Origin: Bacteroidetes bacterium GWF2_33_16
GTDB taxonomy: Bacteria > Bacteroidota > Bacteroidia > Bacteroidales > UBA12077
Assembly (NCBI GenBank): GCA_001768565.1
Contig: MEOE01000014.1
Location: 1-64,000, forward strand
Reading direction: 5' to 3'
DNA length: 64,000 bases
Both the position numbers and the translations under genes were made by a program. Positions 24,178 to 33,229 of this stretch are shown here, piece after piece (position 1 is the first letter of the stretch; every line of letters begins with the position of its first letter). The notes under the pieces were generated by a model. That model was not told the origin of the DNA. It ran no database searches and worked only from the letters and a program-made list of their open reading frames with translations.

Positions 24178-24717
24178 ATGTTAAAAGATATTTTATCTAT
24201 TTCTGGTTATGGTGGTCTATTTAAATACATTTCTCAAGGTAGAAATGGAATTATTGTTGAATCGCTTGAAGATCAGAGGCGTATGCCTGCTCATGCATCT
24301 GCAAAAGTTAGTGCGCTTGAGGATATATCCGTTTTTACCGAAACTGATGATATGCCTTTAAAAGATGTTCTTAAGGCTATCTCTGATAAAGAGAATGGTG
24401 GACCTGCAATTGATCATAAAGCATCAAATAGTGATTTGAAGAAATATTTTGAACAAGTATTACCAAATTTTGATAAAGAAAGAGTTTATACATCTGATAT
24501 TAAGAAGATTATTAACTGGTATAATATCCTTCAAAAACTTAATCTTTTGAATTTTGAAGAAAAAGAAGAAGATAAATCCGAAGCAAAGGATGAAGTAAAA
24601 GAAGAAATGAAATTGGAAAAAGTGGTTAAGGAGAAAAAAGAACCAAAAGCAAAAAATGTAACCAAAAAAAGCGAACCCGCAAAAACTGGCAATAAACAAA
24701 CCAGAAGAAAAGTATAA
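24178..24717 (+). CDS. DUF5606 family protein
   Basis: A 179-residue Bacteroidota protein. The N-terminal 125 residues are the DUF5606 domain (MLKDILSISGYGGLFKYISQ start; RMPAHASAKVSALEDISVFT), a small beta fold followed by helices. The C-terminal 50 residues are a Lys/Glu-rich disordered tail ending TRRKV. Function unknown; the basic tail suggests nucleic-acid or ribosome association, which is inference only. Confidence 0.8.
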   Translation: MLKDILSISGYGGLFKYISQGRNGIIVESLEDQRRMPAHASAKVSALEDISVFTETDDMPLKDVLKAISDKENGGPAIDHKASNSDLKKYFEQVLPNFDKERVYTSDIKKIINWYNILQKLNLLNFEEKEEDKSEAKDEVKEEMKLEKVVKEKKEPKAKNVTKKSEPAKTGNKQTRRKV

Positions 24718-24743
24718 AGTATAAATCACTTAAGTGAATTGAA

Positions 24744-24778
24744 CCCCAAATATTGTTTACAATATTTGGGGTATTTTT
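24744..24778. terminator. Bidirectional terminator
   Basis: CCCCAAATATTGT (24744-24756) pairs with ACAATATTTGGGG (24759-24771), a 13-bp perfect stem with a 2-nt loop, followed by TATTTTTTA. It separates DUF5606 from the convergent histidine kinase gene. Confidence 0.85.
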
Positions 24779-27777
24779 TATGGTTTAAACAGTATAGCAG
24801 CCTCAATCTTTTTAATAAGGTGAATTTGATTTAAGGGTTTCGATATATAATCGTCGCAACCCGCTTGTAATGCTTTATCCCTATCACCCTCCATTGCATT
24901 TGCTGTTTGGGCAATAATCGTTAGTTTGGGACGTAGTTTTTTTATTTCTGCAGTCGCTTCGTAGCCGCTCATTCCCGGAATTTGAATATCCATTAATATT
25001 AAACTTATTAATGGATTTTGTTTTACCAACTCAATTGCAACGGCTCCTGTTTCTGCCCAAATTATTTTTGCTCCTTTATCTTCGAGCAACGACTCCAAGA
25101 AAAGATAACTTGAGTAATCATCTTCAACTATTAGTATATATTTATCTTCAATATAATTTTTTTCAACTGTTACCTCTTTTTCTGAAGCAATAATCTGATT
25201 ATTTAATGAAAGTTTGTACGGTATTGTAAACTTAAAGGTAGATCCTTTACCTGGCTCTGATTCAACCCATAACTGGCCTCCCATAAGCTCAACGAGTTGT
25301 CGCGAGATAGTTAATCCCAGACCTGTACCTCCATATTTTCTGTTTATTCTGTCATCTGCTTGTTTAAAACGCTCAAAAATCAACTCAATATTATTATTGT
25401 CAATACCTATTCCTGAATCTCTTACAAAAAACTCAATAAATTTCCCGTCTTTAGTTTTTGAGTAACCAAATTTTATAAATCCAAAATCAGTAAATTTGGT
25501 AGCATTGCTAATTAAATTAGTAAGAACCTGTGTAATCCTGTTTCCATCACAGTATATTAGTGATTCTGAATCCGGTAATTTCTCCTCGAAACTAAAACTG
25601 ATGAGTTGTTTATCGTATTTTTCAAGCTCAGACTCAAAAATTCTTACTAAATCATTACAGATATAATTTAGGTTTGTATCTGTATTGTATACAGTAATTT
25701 GGCCTGATTCGATTTTCGAAATATCGATAATGTCGTTTATTAAGCTTAATAATTGTTTGCTGTTATTGTATATGATATTTAGAAACCGATCAGTTTTTTC
25801 TTGAGAATGTTGTCCTTTTAACAGGAGCTGGGAAAAACCCAGTATTCCGTTCATTGGGGTTCGAATCTCATGCGACATATTCGCCAAAAAGGCCGATTTA
25901 AGGAGGTCTGCCTCTTCTGCCTTTATTTTGGCTGCCTTTAGTTTTTCTTCAATACTGCTCCGGTAAAGTGCTATTGATGCTTGGTGGGTTAAAGTATTAA
26001 GTGTGTTTTTAATATTTCTAGGAAGTTCTTCTTTGGTTAAAATAACTGCTACTCCATATGTTAAATTATCAACCCTGAGAGGAATATAATTAATGTATTC
26101 TACCTTACTAATTTTGGCAAAGTTTTTAAGTAGCAATTTAGGTAAGTTTGGAAAATCAAATTGATAATCAGAAATATGTATCTGATACAATAATGGTTCA
26201 TCAATTTTGATATCGGTATCTTTTATATTAAACTCAACTCCAATAGGGTTAAACCCAAAAATAGACAAGATGTTTCTCATAAAACGTCTAAAACCATGCA
26301 TGTTTTCGAGTATAACATTACCCTTTAATGCATCATAAGAGCAAATAGCTACCTGTGCTGTTGGTTTAATATTTATAATTTGATTACCCAGATAATTATA
26401 TATTTTGTCTTTTTGAGTTATACTTAAAAACTGCAAAGCAGAATTAGCTAAAAAGCTAAGGTTTATTTTATTTAAGTTTTGATCAGTAACATCACGCGAA
26501 ACATAAAATATATGGTCAATTTCACCCTTCTCATTTAAAACACCTTTTCCAGTTGTTTCAAGCCATACATAATGTCCATCTTTATGTTTAAACCTATATT
26601 CAGCGCGACCTCTTGCTTTTTCTTCTTTTTTCTTTGAGAATAAGGCAACCATTGAGTTTTTATCACCCGGATGCAACAAATCAAATACTTTTCTATTTTT
26701 TAGATCATCTAAACTATATCCAAGTGATTTTTCGAACGAGGGACTAATATAAGTAAACAGACCATTAGCATCTGAAATGCTAATCATATCAGCAATATTT
26801 TTAATTATTCTTTTAGAGAAATCTTCTCTTGCTGTATTTTCTTTCTCTTTTTTCTTTTTTTCTGTGATATCAATTGTTACACTGCCAATAAGATAATCAT
26901 TGTTTAGTTGAATGGGAAAAAGTAGCTGTTGTACATCGAAAATTGTTCCATCCCGATGTTTGATCTGAATGTCAAATAGCTTATTAAAAAGATAGGAATC
27001 ACTCGAACTTAATAAATGATCAATTTGTGTTTTGAATTTGTTTAATTTTTCCGGATTATTATATGAAGGGAAAATCTCCAAGGCAAAATCTTGAAATTTT
27101 TTATTTAGGACTTCATCAGAACCTATCCCCGTTATTTTTTCAATTGATCTGTTCCATTCAAGGATAGTTCCTTTGCGATCAAATATTATTATTCCTCCGT
27201 AAGATTGGTTAATAAAACTACGTAATTTATTTTCACTTTCTTTTATTGCAAGTTCGTAATTAACGCGTTCGGTATTGTCTATAATTACTCCAACTATAGC
27301 AGGTTCGTTATTTCGTATATCTGTAAAAACCGATTTATGAATTTCAATGTGACGTTCTGTACTATTTACTGTAACGGTTTTTTGACGAATTATTGTTTTT
27401 CTTTGTTTAATTACCTGCAAATCATGCTCTCTAAATTCTTTTATTTTTTGTTCCGATAATATATCAAACAAAGAAGAACCAATAATTTTTTCTTTAGGAA
27501 CATTCTCAAATTTTGCAAATGCTTCATTGCAGCCAATATAAACTCCCCTTTTGGTTTTGAAAAATACTGGAAGAGGAATTGCTTCAATCAGGTTTATTAA
27601 ATTTAACTCACTGATAATGAGGTTTGTTTCTATTATTTCTTTGCGTTTTAGCTCTGCATTCACTATTAATTGCGATTTTGCTTCGTATTCAGAAAGTTTC
27701 TTACGTAGAATTTTATTCTCTGATTCCAGCGAATTTATCCTATTTAAAAAGTCATTATTAGAATTTTTGTCTGACAT
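24778..27777 (-). CDS. Hybrid sensor histidine kinase, PAS-PAS-PAS-GAF-like
   Basis: A 999-residue cytoplasmic sensor with no membrane helix. Order: coiled coil (10-50), three PAS domains (about 55-170, 185-310, 320-440; PAC-type KRKTIIRQ and YRFKHKDGHYVW ends), a GAF-like region (445-600), HisKA with phosphoacceptor H636 in SHEIRTPMNGI, HATPase_c with GGTGLGL, and a C-terminal receiver with D930 in LILMDIQIPG. Phosphate would pass from H636 to D930, then normally to an HPt protein; none is encoded here, so it is an orphan. Ligand unknown. Confidence 0.9.
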   Translation of the reverse strand: MSDKNSNNDFLNRINSLESENKILRKKLSEYEAKSQLIVNAELKRKEIIETNLIISELNLINLIEAIPLPVFFKTKRGVYIGCNEAFAKFENVPKEKIIGSSLFDILSEQKIKEFREHDLQVIKQRKTIIRQKTVTVNSTERHIEIHKSVFTDIRNNEPAIVGVIIDNTERVNYELAIKESENKLRSFINQSYGGIIIFDRKGTILEWNRSIEKITGIGSDEVLNKKFQDFALEIFPSYNNPEKLNKFKTQIDHLLSSSDSYLFNKLFDIQIKHRDGTIFDVQQLLFPIQLNNDYLIGSVTIDITEKKKKEKENTAREDFSKRIIKNIADMISISDANGLFTYISPSFEKSLGYSLDDLKNRKVFDLLHPGDKNSMVALFSKKKEEKARGRAEYRFKHKDGHYVWLETTGKGVLNEKGEIDHIFYVSRDVTDQNLNKINLSFLANSALQFLSITQKDKIYNYLGNQIINIKPTAQVAICSYDALKGNVILENMHGFRRFMRNILSIFGFNPIGVEFNIKDTDIKIDEPLLYQIHISDYQFDFPNLPKLLLKNFAKISKVEYINYIPLRVDNLTYGVAVILTKEELPRNIKNTLNTLTHQASIALYRSSIEEKLKAAKIKAEEADLLKSAFLANMSHEIRTPMNGILGFSQLLLKGQHSQEKTDRFLNIIYNNSKQLLSLINDIIDISKIESGQITVYNTDTNLNYICNDLVRIFESELEKYDKQLISFSFEEKLPDSESLIYCDGNRITQVLTNLISNATKFTDFGFIKFGYSKTKDGKFIEFFVRDSGIGIDNNNIELIFERFKQADDRINRKYGGTGLGLTISRQLVELMGGQLWVESEPGKGSTFKFTIPYKLSLNNQIIASEKEVTVEKNYIEDKYILIVEDDYSSYLFLESLLEDKGAKIIWAETGAVAIELVKQNPLISLILMDIQIPGMSGYEATAEIKKLRPKLTIIAQTANAMEGDRDKALQAGCDDYISKPLNQIHLIKKIEAAILFKP

Positions 27778-27837
27778 AAAATCTATATCAAATTATCTTG
27801 TTTAACGATAATAACTGATAATGGTTAACATCAGATA

Positions 27838-28617
27838 TTACAAACTATCAAAATTCTTTGCATTTTCCCAATAAATATTCATCTCCTCAAGGGTCATGTT
27901 TTTTAACGACAGCCCCTTGTTAATTGTTTGTTCTTCCAGGTAATTAAACCTTTTAATAAATTTTTTATTTGTTCGTTCAAGTGCAATTTCCGGATCAATA
28001 TCATATAATCTGGCGGCATTTATTATTGAGAAAAGAAGATCGCCGAATTCTGCTTCTATTTTTTTCTTGTCATTACACTCAACTTCATGCTTAAGTTCAT
28101 TCAGTTCTTCGTGTACTTTATCCCATATCTGTGATCTTTTGTCCCAATCGAAGCCAACACCACGTACTTTCTGTTGAATACGATTTGCTTTAACAAGTGC
28201 AGGCAATGAAGCTGGTACACCTGAAAGAACAGATTTTTTACTGTCTTTTTCGGTTAGTTTAATGTCTTCCCAATTTTCTTCCACCTCACGATGATCTTTA
28301 ACTTTTATGTCAGCAAATACATGAGGATGTCTATGTACTAATTTCTCGTTTATACTATTAATTACATCGGTAATGGTAAATTCATTTTTTTCTTTAGCAA
28401 TTTTGGCATAAAAAACAATATGTAAAAGAATATCACCCAATTCTTTTTTAATATCTTTCATGTTGTTTTCTATTATGGCATCAGCTAATTCGTATGTTTC
28501 CTCAATAGTCAATGTTCTTAAACTTTCAATAGTCTGTATTTTATCCCAAGGGCACTTTTCTCTTAGCTCATCCATTATCGTTAGTAATCGATCGAAAGCT
28601 TTTAATTCTTCTTTCAT
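27838..28617 (-). CDS. mazG: Nucleoside triphosphate pyrophosphohydrolase MazG
   Basis: Hydrolyses (d)NTPs to NMP and PPi, a house-cleaning enzyme. The 259 residues hold two MazG all-alpha domains; the first has REKCPWDKIQTIESLR and the metal-binding EETYEL and ELGDILLH, the second EFGDLLFSIINAAR. Length matches E. coli-type MazG. It shares the strand with, and lies 18 nt downstream of, the SAM hydrolase gene, suggesting an operon of metabolite-repair genes. Confidence 0.92.
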   Translation of the reverse strand: MKEELKAFDRLLTIMDELREKCPWDKIQTIESLRTLTIEETYELADAIIENNMKDIKKELGDILLHIVFYAKIAKEKNEFTITDVINSINEKLVHRHPHVFADIKVKDHREVEENWEDIKLTEKDSKKSVLSGVPASLPALVKANRIQQKVRGVGFDWDKRSQIWDKVHEELNELKHEVECNDKKKIEAEFGDLLFSIINAARLYDIDPEIALERTNKKFIKRFNYLEEQTINKGLSLKNMTLEEMNIYWENAKNFDSL

Positions 28618-28635
28618 ATAGTGTTTTATAATGTA

Positions 28636-29406
28636 TTATTTAAATTTTATTCGAACGGTTGAGTTGGTGTTTAGACCTAACAATTCGGCAACATTTCCTT
28701 CATTAATAGCTATTTCTAATAAGTTTATTGAGTTGAAAATAGCAAGCAATTCACCTGGAGATGTTTCCTGGTATGATTTATTTATTTTTGAGATTACATT
28801 TCCGTTGCTTTGAACAAATATCTTAAATGCTCTGCCTTTACCAACTTGTTCAAATAATTCAGATGTAATATTCGTAATGGCATTTTGGTATGAATCAATA
28901 TGTACAATACTGCCAATTATTACTGATTCTTCGATTGTTGCGTACAAAGGAACTCGTCGTACGAATCTATCTGATGGTTTCCCAAATGACTCAATGGCTG
29001 CTCCATTCATAATTTCACAAGCTACCCGAACAAAAACATGTAATTCTGGAAATGTAGTAGACTGATGGTTGTCAATAATATATTTGCTTACAGGTAAATC
29101 ATCGAACAAAAGACTGAAAATTCCGTTATCTGTTGAAATGAAATATTGATTATCGGCCTGAACAACCATGTATTGATTTTCTGCTGAGTAATCTGATTTT
29201 ACCCCAATAATATGGATTGTACCTGCTGGATAATTTGTATAGCAATTTTTTAAAATAAATGCAGCTTGAAAAATATTAAAAGGTTTAATCTGATGTGAAA
29301 TATCGATAATTATAGCATTAGCATATTGGTTTAAAATAGCACCTTTTACGGCACCAATATAATAGTCATTTTTATTCCAGTCGGTTGTTAATGTAATAAT
29401 TGGCAT
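28636..29406 (-). CDS. SAM hydroxide adenosyltransferase (DUF62 family)
   Basis: A 256-residue protein of the fluorinase/chlorinase/duf62 group; most members split S-adenosylmethionine with water to adenosine and methionine. The N-terminal TLTTDWNKNDYYIGAVKG, DISHQI and IHIIGV motifs and a C-terminal beta-barrel domain are present. It lacks any nearby halometabolite genes, so hydrolase is the better call than halogenase. Operon with mazG. Confidence 0.85.
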   Translation of the reverse strand: MPIITLTTDWNKNDYYIGAVKGAILNQYANAIIIDISHQIKPFNIFQAAFILKNCYTNYPAGTIHIIGVKSDYSAENQYMVVQADNQYFISTDNGIFSLLFDDLPVSKYIIDNHQSTTFPELHVFVRVACEIMNGAAIESFGKPSDRFVRRVPLYATIEESVIIGSIVHIDSYQNAITNITSELFEQVGKGRAFKIFVQSNGNVISKINKSYQETSPGELLAIFNSINLLEIAINEGNVAELLGLNTNSTVRIKFK

Positions 29407-29633
29407 GATATTTCAAAACAGTTTTTCGTTATAAAGTTATTTCTTTTAACTATTTATTAAAATGTTTATCACATAAATTAAAATGAATTAAATAGTAGAG
29501 TTTATCACTCCAAATATTTTTAGTAATTTCGGTTCAGTATTTATTCTTGTTTGCTTTTGTTTGTTGCTTTGATAATTAATGGATTACATAAAAATATGAT
29601 GAGTAGGATAGAAGCAAAAGTAAACAATATTTA

Positions 29634-30638
29634 ATGAAAAATATGATAGAAAAGGTTATATACTTAGAAGGGATTGAACCAGTAAATGTTTATGGGATTA
29701 ATAATATACGTTTAAATAAGCTAAAAGATTATTATCCAAAGTTAAAAATAATTGCCCGAGGCAATGAAGTTAAAGTTCAAGGCGACGAAAATGAAATAAA
29801 TGTTTTCGAAGATAAACTCGAAATGATTATAGAGTATTTTCTAAAATTTAAACAACTAAGCGATAATGAATTTGAATCTCTTTTGCAAGGTGAAGGCGAG
29901 TTGCTTTTAAAAAAGAGAGAAGATACTGATGATGCATTAGTTTATGGAAATAATTCAAAACCCATCAGAGCAAGAACTGTAACACAACAAAGGCTTGTTG
30001 ATGAGTATAATACAAACGACATGCTATTTGCAATCGGACCAGCCGGATCGGGAAAAACATATACTGCAATTGCTTTAGCTGTTCGTGCTTTTAAAAACAA
30101 AGAAGTAAAACGAATTATTCTAACGCGGCCAGCTGTTGAGGCTGGCGAGAACCTTGGATTTTTACCCGGAGATTTAAAAGAGAAACTTGATCCATATTTG
30201 CGTCCATTGTATGATGCATTGATGGATATGATTCAACCAAAGAAACTTGCTGAGTATATCGAAGATGGTATTATTGAAATAGCGCCATTGGCATATATGC
30301 GAGGACGAACACTTGATAATGCTTTTGTTATTCTCGACGAAGCACAAAATACAACAGTAAACCAGTTAAAAATGTTCCTTACTCGAATGGGCAAAAATGC
30401 TAAATTTATTGTAACTGGTGATATTACACAAATTGATTTACCTAAAAAAACTGATTCGGGTTTGGTACAGGCATTGGGTATATTAAAAGACATAAAGGGT
30501 ATTTCAATTCTCTATTTTGATGAGCGAGATATTATTCGGCATCATCTTGTAAAATATATTGTTAATGCATACAAGAAACAGGACGAAAGTAAAAAAGACG
30601 ATAATGGTAGTCATCAGCCACGAGTCACCAATAACTAA
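29634..30638 (+). CDS. phoH: PhoH family ATPase
   Basis: A 334-residue PhoH-like P-loop NTPase. A KH-like N-terminal region (to about 100) precedes the ATPase: Walker A GPAGSGKT with K141, ILTRPAVEAGE, Walker B VILDEAQNT and VTGDITQIDLP. PhoH proteins are related to helicase superfamily 1 cores and often sit with RNA-maturation genes (YbeY, YbeZ); here the neighbour is purC, 41 nt downstream, in the same direction. Confidence 0.92.
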   Translation: MKNMIEKVIYLEGIEPVNVYGINNIRLNKLKDYYPKLKIIARGNEVKVQGDENEINVFEDKLEMIIEYFLKFKQLSDNEFESLLQGEGELLLKKREDTDDALVYGNNSKPIRARTVTQQRLVDEYNTNDMLFAIGPAGSGKTYTAIALAVRAFKNKEVKRIILTRPAVEAGENLGFLPGDLKEKLDPYLRPLYDALMDMIQPKKLAEYIEDGIIEIAPLAYMRGRTLDNAFVILDEAQNTTVNQLKMFLTRMGKNAKFIVTGDITQIDLPKKTDSGLVQALGILKDIKGISILYFDERDIIRHHLVKYIVNAYKKQDESKKDDNGSHQPRVTNN

Positions 30639-30679
30639 TAATTAACTTTCAATTTTTAACTTTAAACTTATAACTTTTT

Positions 30680-31630
30680 ATGGCCCAGGCAGTAGTAAAA
30701 ACAGACTTTAATTTTCCGAAACAAAAAAGTGTTTATAAAGGAAAAGTACGCGATGTATATAACATTGATGATAATTACCTTGTTATGGTAGTTAGCGATC
30801 GCATTTCAGCATTTGATGTAGTTCTTCCTAAGGGTATTCCTTATAAAGGACAAGTATTAAATCAGATTGCTGATAAATTTCTCGATGCCACGAAGGATAT
30901 TGTTCCAAACTGGAAAATCACAACTCCCGATCCGATGGTAACAATTGGGCATTTTGTAGAGACCTATCCGGTTGAAATGGTTGTGCGTGGTTATTTAACT
31001 GGTCATGCATGGCGAGAATATAAATCTGGTAAACGATCAATTTGTGGAATGCCAATGCCGGAGGGAATGAAAGAACATCAGAAATTTCCTCAACCAATTA
31101 TTACGCCTACTACAAAAGCTCACGAAGGTCACGACGAGGATATTTCGAAAGAGGAAATTATTAAACAGGGTCTTGTTTCAAGAGAAGAGTATGAGCAGCT
31201 CGAAAAATATACATTGGCTTTATTTAAGCGTGGAACAGAGATTGCTGCAAAAATGGGCTTAATCCTGGTTGATACCAAATACGAATTTGGCAAAAAAGAT
31301 GGCAAAATTTATTTAATCGACGAGATTCATACTCCAGATTCATCCCGTTATTTTTATCTCGAAGGATATGAAGAAAGACAGGCGAAAGGAGAACAACAAA
31401 AGCAATTATCAAAAGAGTTTGTGCGTGAGTGGCTAATGGAAAATGGTTTCCAGGGTAAAGAAGGACAAAAAGTTCCCGAAATGCCTGATGAATTTGTTAA
31501 TCAGATATCCGAAAGATATATTGAACTTTATGAAAATATTACCGGTGATAAATTCATAAAAGCGGATTCGACAAAGGTAGTTGACAGAATTGAAAAAAAT
31601 GTAAAAAATAAACTGGCTGAATTATTATAG
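30680..31630 (+). CDS. purC: SAICAR synthetase (PurC)
   Basis: Ligates aspartate to CAIR with ATP in purine synthesis. The 316-residue protein begins with [11 protein letters not shown], the ATP-binding start of PurC, and has [22 protein letters not shown] and VDTKYEFG with [12 protein letters not shown]. It is longer than the ~240-residue E. coli form and matches the ~310-residue type with a C-terminal extension. Downstream of phoH by 41 nt. Confidence 0.95.
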   Translation: MAQAVVKTDFNFPKQKSVYKGKVRDVYNIDDNYLVMVVSDRISAFDVVLPKGIPYKGQVLNQIADKFLDATKDIVPNWKITTPDPMVTIGHFVETYPVEMVVRGYLTGHAWREYKSGKRSICGMPMPEGMKEHQKFPQPIITPTTKAHEGHDEDISKEEIIKQGLVSREEYEQLEKYTLALFKRGTEIAAKMGLILVDTKYEFGKKDGKIYLIDEIHTPDSSRYFYLEGYEERQAKGEQQKQLSKEFVREWLMENGFQGKEGQKVPEMPDEFVNQISERYIELYENITGDKFIKADSTKVVDRIEKNVKNKLAELL

Positions 31631-31713
31631 AAGAATTAAAAGCAACAACATTTTACTTTTATTTACGAATAAAGGTATATTTATATATTTATAATTAAAT
31701 AAAACATAATAAG

Positions 31714-32076
31714 ATGTCAGAGCGAATATACCCTATTTTTCATCAAGGGAAAAAGATTTACTTTTCTGATTGGACAAATTTGAAAACACCCGAACAGGCA
31801 TTGAAGGTTATGCATGAAACTTCAGATTTTGTAATAAAATTGGGTCAAAAGGAGTTGCTCGAAATTATTGATGTTAAAGGCTCTTTTGCAACAAATGAAA
31901 CTCTTAAAGCCTTGAAGGAGATAAATGGCAGAGTTAAACAATATAGCAAGAAAAAAGCTTTTGTTGGATTAAGCAATGCTCAACGAGTAATCTTAAATAC
32001 AATAAATTTATTCTCAGGTACCAATATTGTTGGATTTGATGATTTAGAATCGGCTAAAGACTGGCTGGTAAAGTAA
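31714..32076 (+). CDS. STAS/SpoIIAA-like protein
   Basis: A 120-residue cytoplasmic protein with the alternating alpha/beta layout of SpoIIAA-like (STAS) domains: a beta hairpin (YPIFHQGKKIYFSDW), helix, ELLEIIDVKGS, a long helix and FVGLSNAQRVILN. No conserved phosphorylatable Ser/Thr could be pinned. Neighbours do not include an anti-sigma kinase. Function unknown; family call is tentative. Confidence 0.6.
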   Translation: MSERIYPIFHQGKKIYFSDWTNLKTPEQALKVMHETSDFVIKLGQKELLEIIDVKGSFATNETLKALKEINGRVKQYSKKKAFVGLSNAQRVILNTINLFSGTNIVGFDDLESAKDWLVK

Positions 32077-32098
32077 ACTGGCAAACTGAATTTAAAAT

Positions 32099-32137
32099 AA
32101 AACCGTCTATCATTATTGATAAGACGGTTTTATTTTT
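32099..32137 (+). terminator. Terminator
   Basis: AACCGTCT (32101-32108) pairs with AGACGGTT (32122-32129), followed by TTATTTTT. The stem core is shared with the terminator at 45-80. Confidence 0.8.
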
Positions 32138-32173
32138 CGATAAGTATAATAAAATTTTGAAATCAATTATAGT

Positions 32174-32202
32174 AAACAAGTTTAATAAATAAACCAGAAT
32201 AT
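32174..32202. promoter_or_regulatory. Second copy of a 29-bp operator-like repeat
   Basis: Matches 26 of 29 positions of the element at 33105-33133 and keeps the dyad GTTTA-N5-TAAAC (32180-32194). It lies 10 nt beyond the stop of the winged-helix regulator gene. Unlike the other copy it lacks a -7 box (TACTATAA in place of TATGTTTG), so it is a site without a promoter. Confidence 0.55.
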
Positions 32203-32211
32203 CAAAAAAAA

Positions 32212-32496
32212 TTACATCTTCAAATATTCCTTTAAATCGTTTACATATTGCTCGAATGCATCAATCCCTTTTTTTGAGATAGTACAAATAGTCTGTGGCA
32301 CTTTACCTTTGTATCCTTTTTCAACGGTAATATAGCCAACTTCTTCGAGTTTGGTAATTTGTACACTTAAATTCCCTGCTGTAGCGTTGGTTTGTTCTTT
32401 TAAGTATGTAAATTCAGCCTTAGTCAATGAAATTAAAAGCGACATTACTGCCAATCTCAACTCCGAATGTAATATTGGATCTAATTTCTTAAGCAT
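32212..32496 (-). CDS. Winged-helix transcriptional regulator
   Basis: A 94-residue single-domain winged helix-turn-helix protein: HSELRLAVMSLL start, the recognition region AGNLSVQITKLEEVGYITV and the wing around KVPQTICTISKKG. It matches small MarR/ArsR-like HTH_34-type regulators that are usually autoregulatory dimers. Its ATG overlaps the end of the membrane protein gene by 8 nt; both are read from a promoter that carries a GTTTA-N5-TAAAC dyad, its probable operator. Confidence 0.85.
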   Translation of the reverse strand: MLKKLDPILHSELRLAVMSLLISLTKAEFTYLKEQTNATAGNLSVQITKLEEVGYITVEKGYKGKVPQTICTISKKGIDAFEQYVNDLKEYLKM

Positions 32497-33073
32497 TTTT
32501 CTTATTTTGAAATTTTAGCATGTATCCAGGAACAAGATAACCAAAGATAATTACCAACGGAAAAACAAATTCTAATAATTGATGAGATAAAAGAAACTGG
32601 CAGAAAACTCCAGCCCAGAAAACGAATCCTCCAATTATCAATGGACGAAATTTAATTAAAAAACCTGTCATTAATGTAGCATTTCCGGCTAATATGAAAA
32701 TGATTGGTGATATTTTGTAATTAAAATCTTTCATAAAAATTAAGATTATGAAATAACTTCCTAAAAATATCATCCAATTTAAAAAGTTCAACCTGTCAAA
32801 ATGAGACATTACTTTTGACTTTTTTCCAGATTTTATTCCATAAATAGCACTAGCAATAATTCCAAAAATTATTAGCATCCATAATAAATAAGGTTTGTCG
32901 TAGTTAGTAAAATGTTTCAATAGTGATTGCCCGATTACTATTATTAGAATAATCCAGCCCCAAAGCAAAAAGTAAAAACTACTGTCATGTAGATTTGTTT
33001 TTGCTTTCTGAATCATTTGTTCGATAATCTGAAGACTTTCTTCAGGTTTTAAAGTTTTTTTTTCTGCTTCCAT
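32489..33073 (-). CDS. Polytopic membrane protein partnered with regulator
   Basis: A 194-residue protein: about 30 cytoplasmic residues (EESLQIIEQMIQKAKTN), then six likely membrane helices between about 35 and 190 and a short basic tail. I do not recognise a named family; similar membrane proteins with an adjacent HTH_34 regulator are frequent in Bacteroidota. It is the first gene of the pair and the stop overlaps the regulator start. A sensory or regulator-sequestering role is possible but unsupported. Confidence 0.65.
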   Translation of the reverse strand: MEAEKKTLKPEESLQIIEQMIQKAKTNLHDSSFYFLLWGWIILIIVIGQSLLKHFTNYDKPYLLWMLIIFGIIASAIYGIKSGKKSKVMSHFDRLNFLNWMIFLGSYFIILIFMKDFNYKISPIIFILAGNATLMTGFLIKFRPLIIGGFVFWAGVFCQFLLSHQLLEFVFPLVIIFGYLVPGYMLKFQNKKNA

Positions 33074-33097
33074 AGATATTAAGTTTAAATTATTTTA

Positions 33098-33128
33098 CAA
33101 ACATAAACAAGTTTAAAATATAAACCAA
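33098..33128 (-). promoter_or_regulatory. Promoter of the membrane protein/regulator pair
   Basis: On the minus strand TTG (33128-33126), 20-nt spacer, TATGTTTG (33105-33098); predicted start near 33091, leader about 18 nt. The operator dyad fills the spacer. Confidence 0.7.
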
Positions 33129-33133
33129 AATAT
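33105..33133. promoter_or_regulatory. Operator-like 29-bp element with GTTTA-N5-TAAAC dyad
   Basis: The dyad at 33111-33125 lies between the -33 and -7 boxes of the pair's promoter, the classical place for a repressor. The element recurs at 32174-32202 with three mismatches, two of them in the dyad spacer. Confidence 0.6.
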
Positions 33134-33193
33134 TTATCGTATTTTTTGTAGGATGATTTTAACTGAATTACAAGTCTATTTAAATTATCTTCT

Positions 33194-33201
33194 TACTTTT
33201 G
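33194..33201 (+). promoter_or_regulatory. Candidate -7 element of the PfkB kinase gene
   Basis: TACTTTTG fits TAnnTTTG, 29 nt before ATG 33230. No -33 TTG at the usual distance. Confidence 0.4.
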
Positions 33202-33229
33202 CTGTTTACATAATCTAAAAAATTAAATA

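Noticed and set aside
28636..29406. SAM-dependent halogenase
   Set aside because: The fold is shared with fluorinases, but there are no halometabolite genes nearby and most family members are hydrolases.
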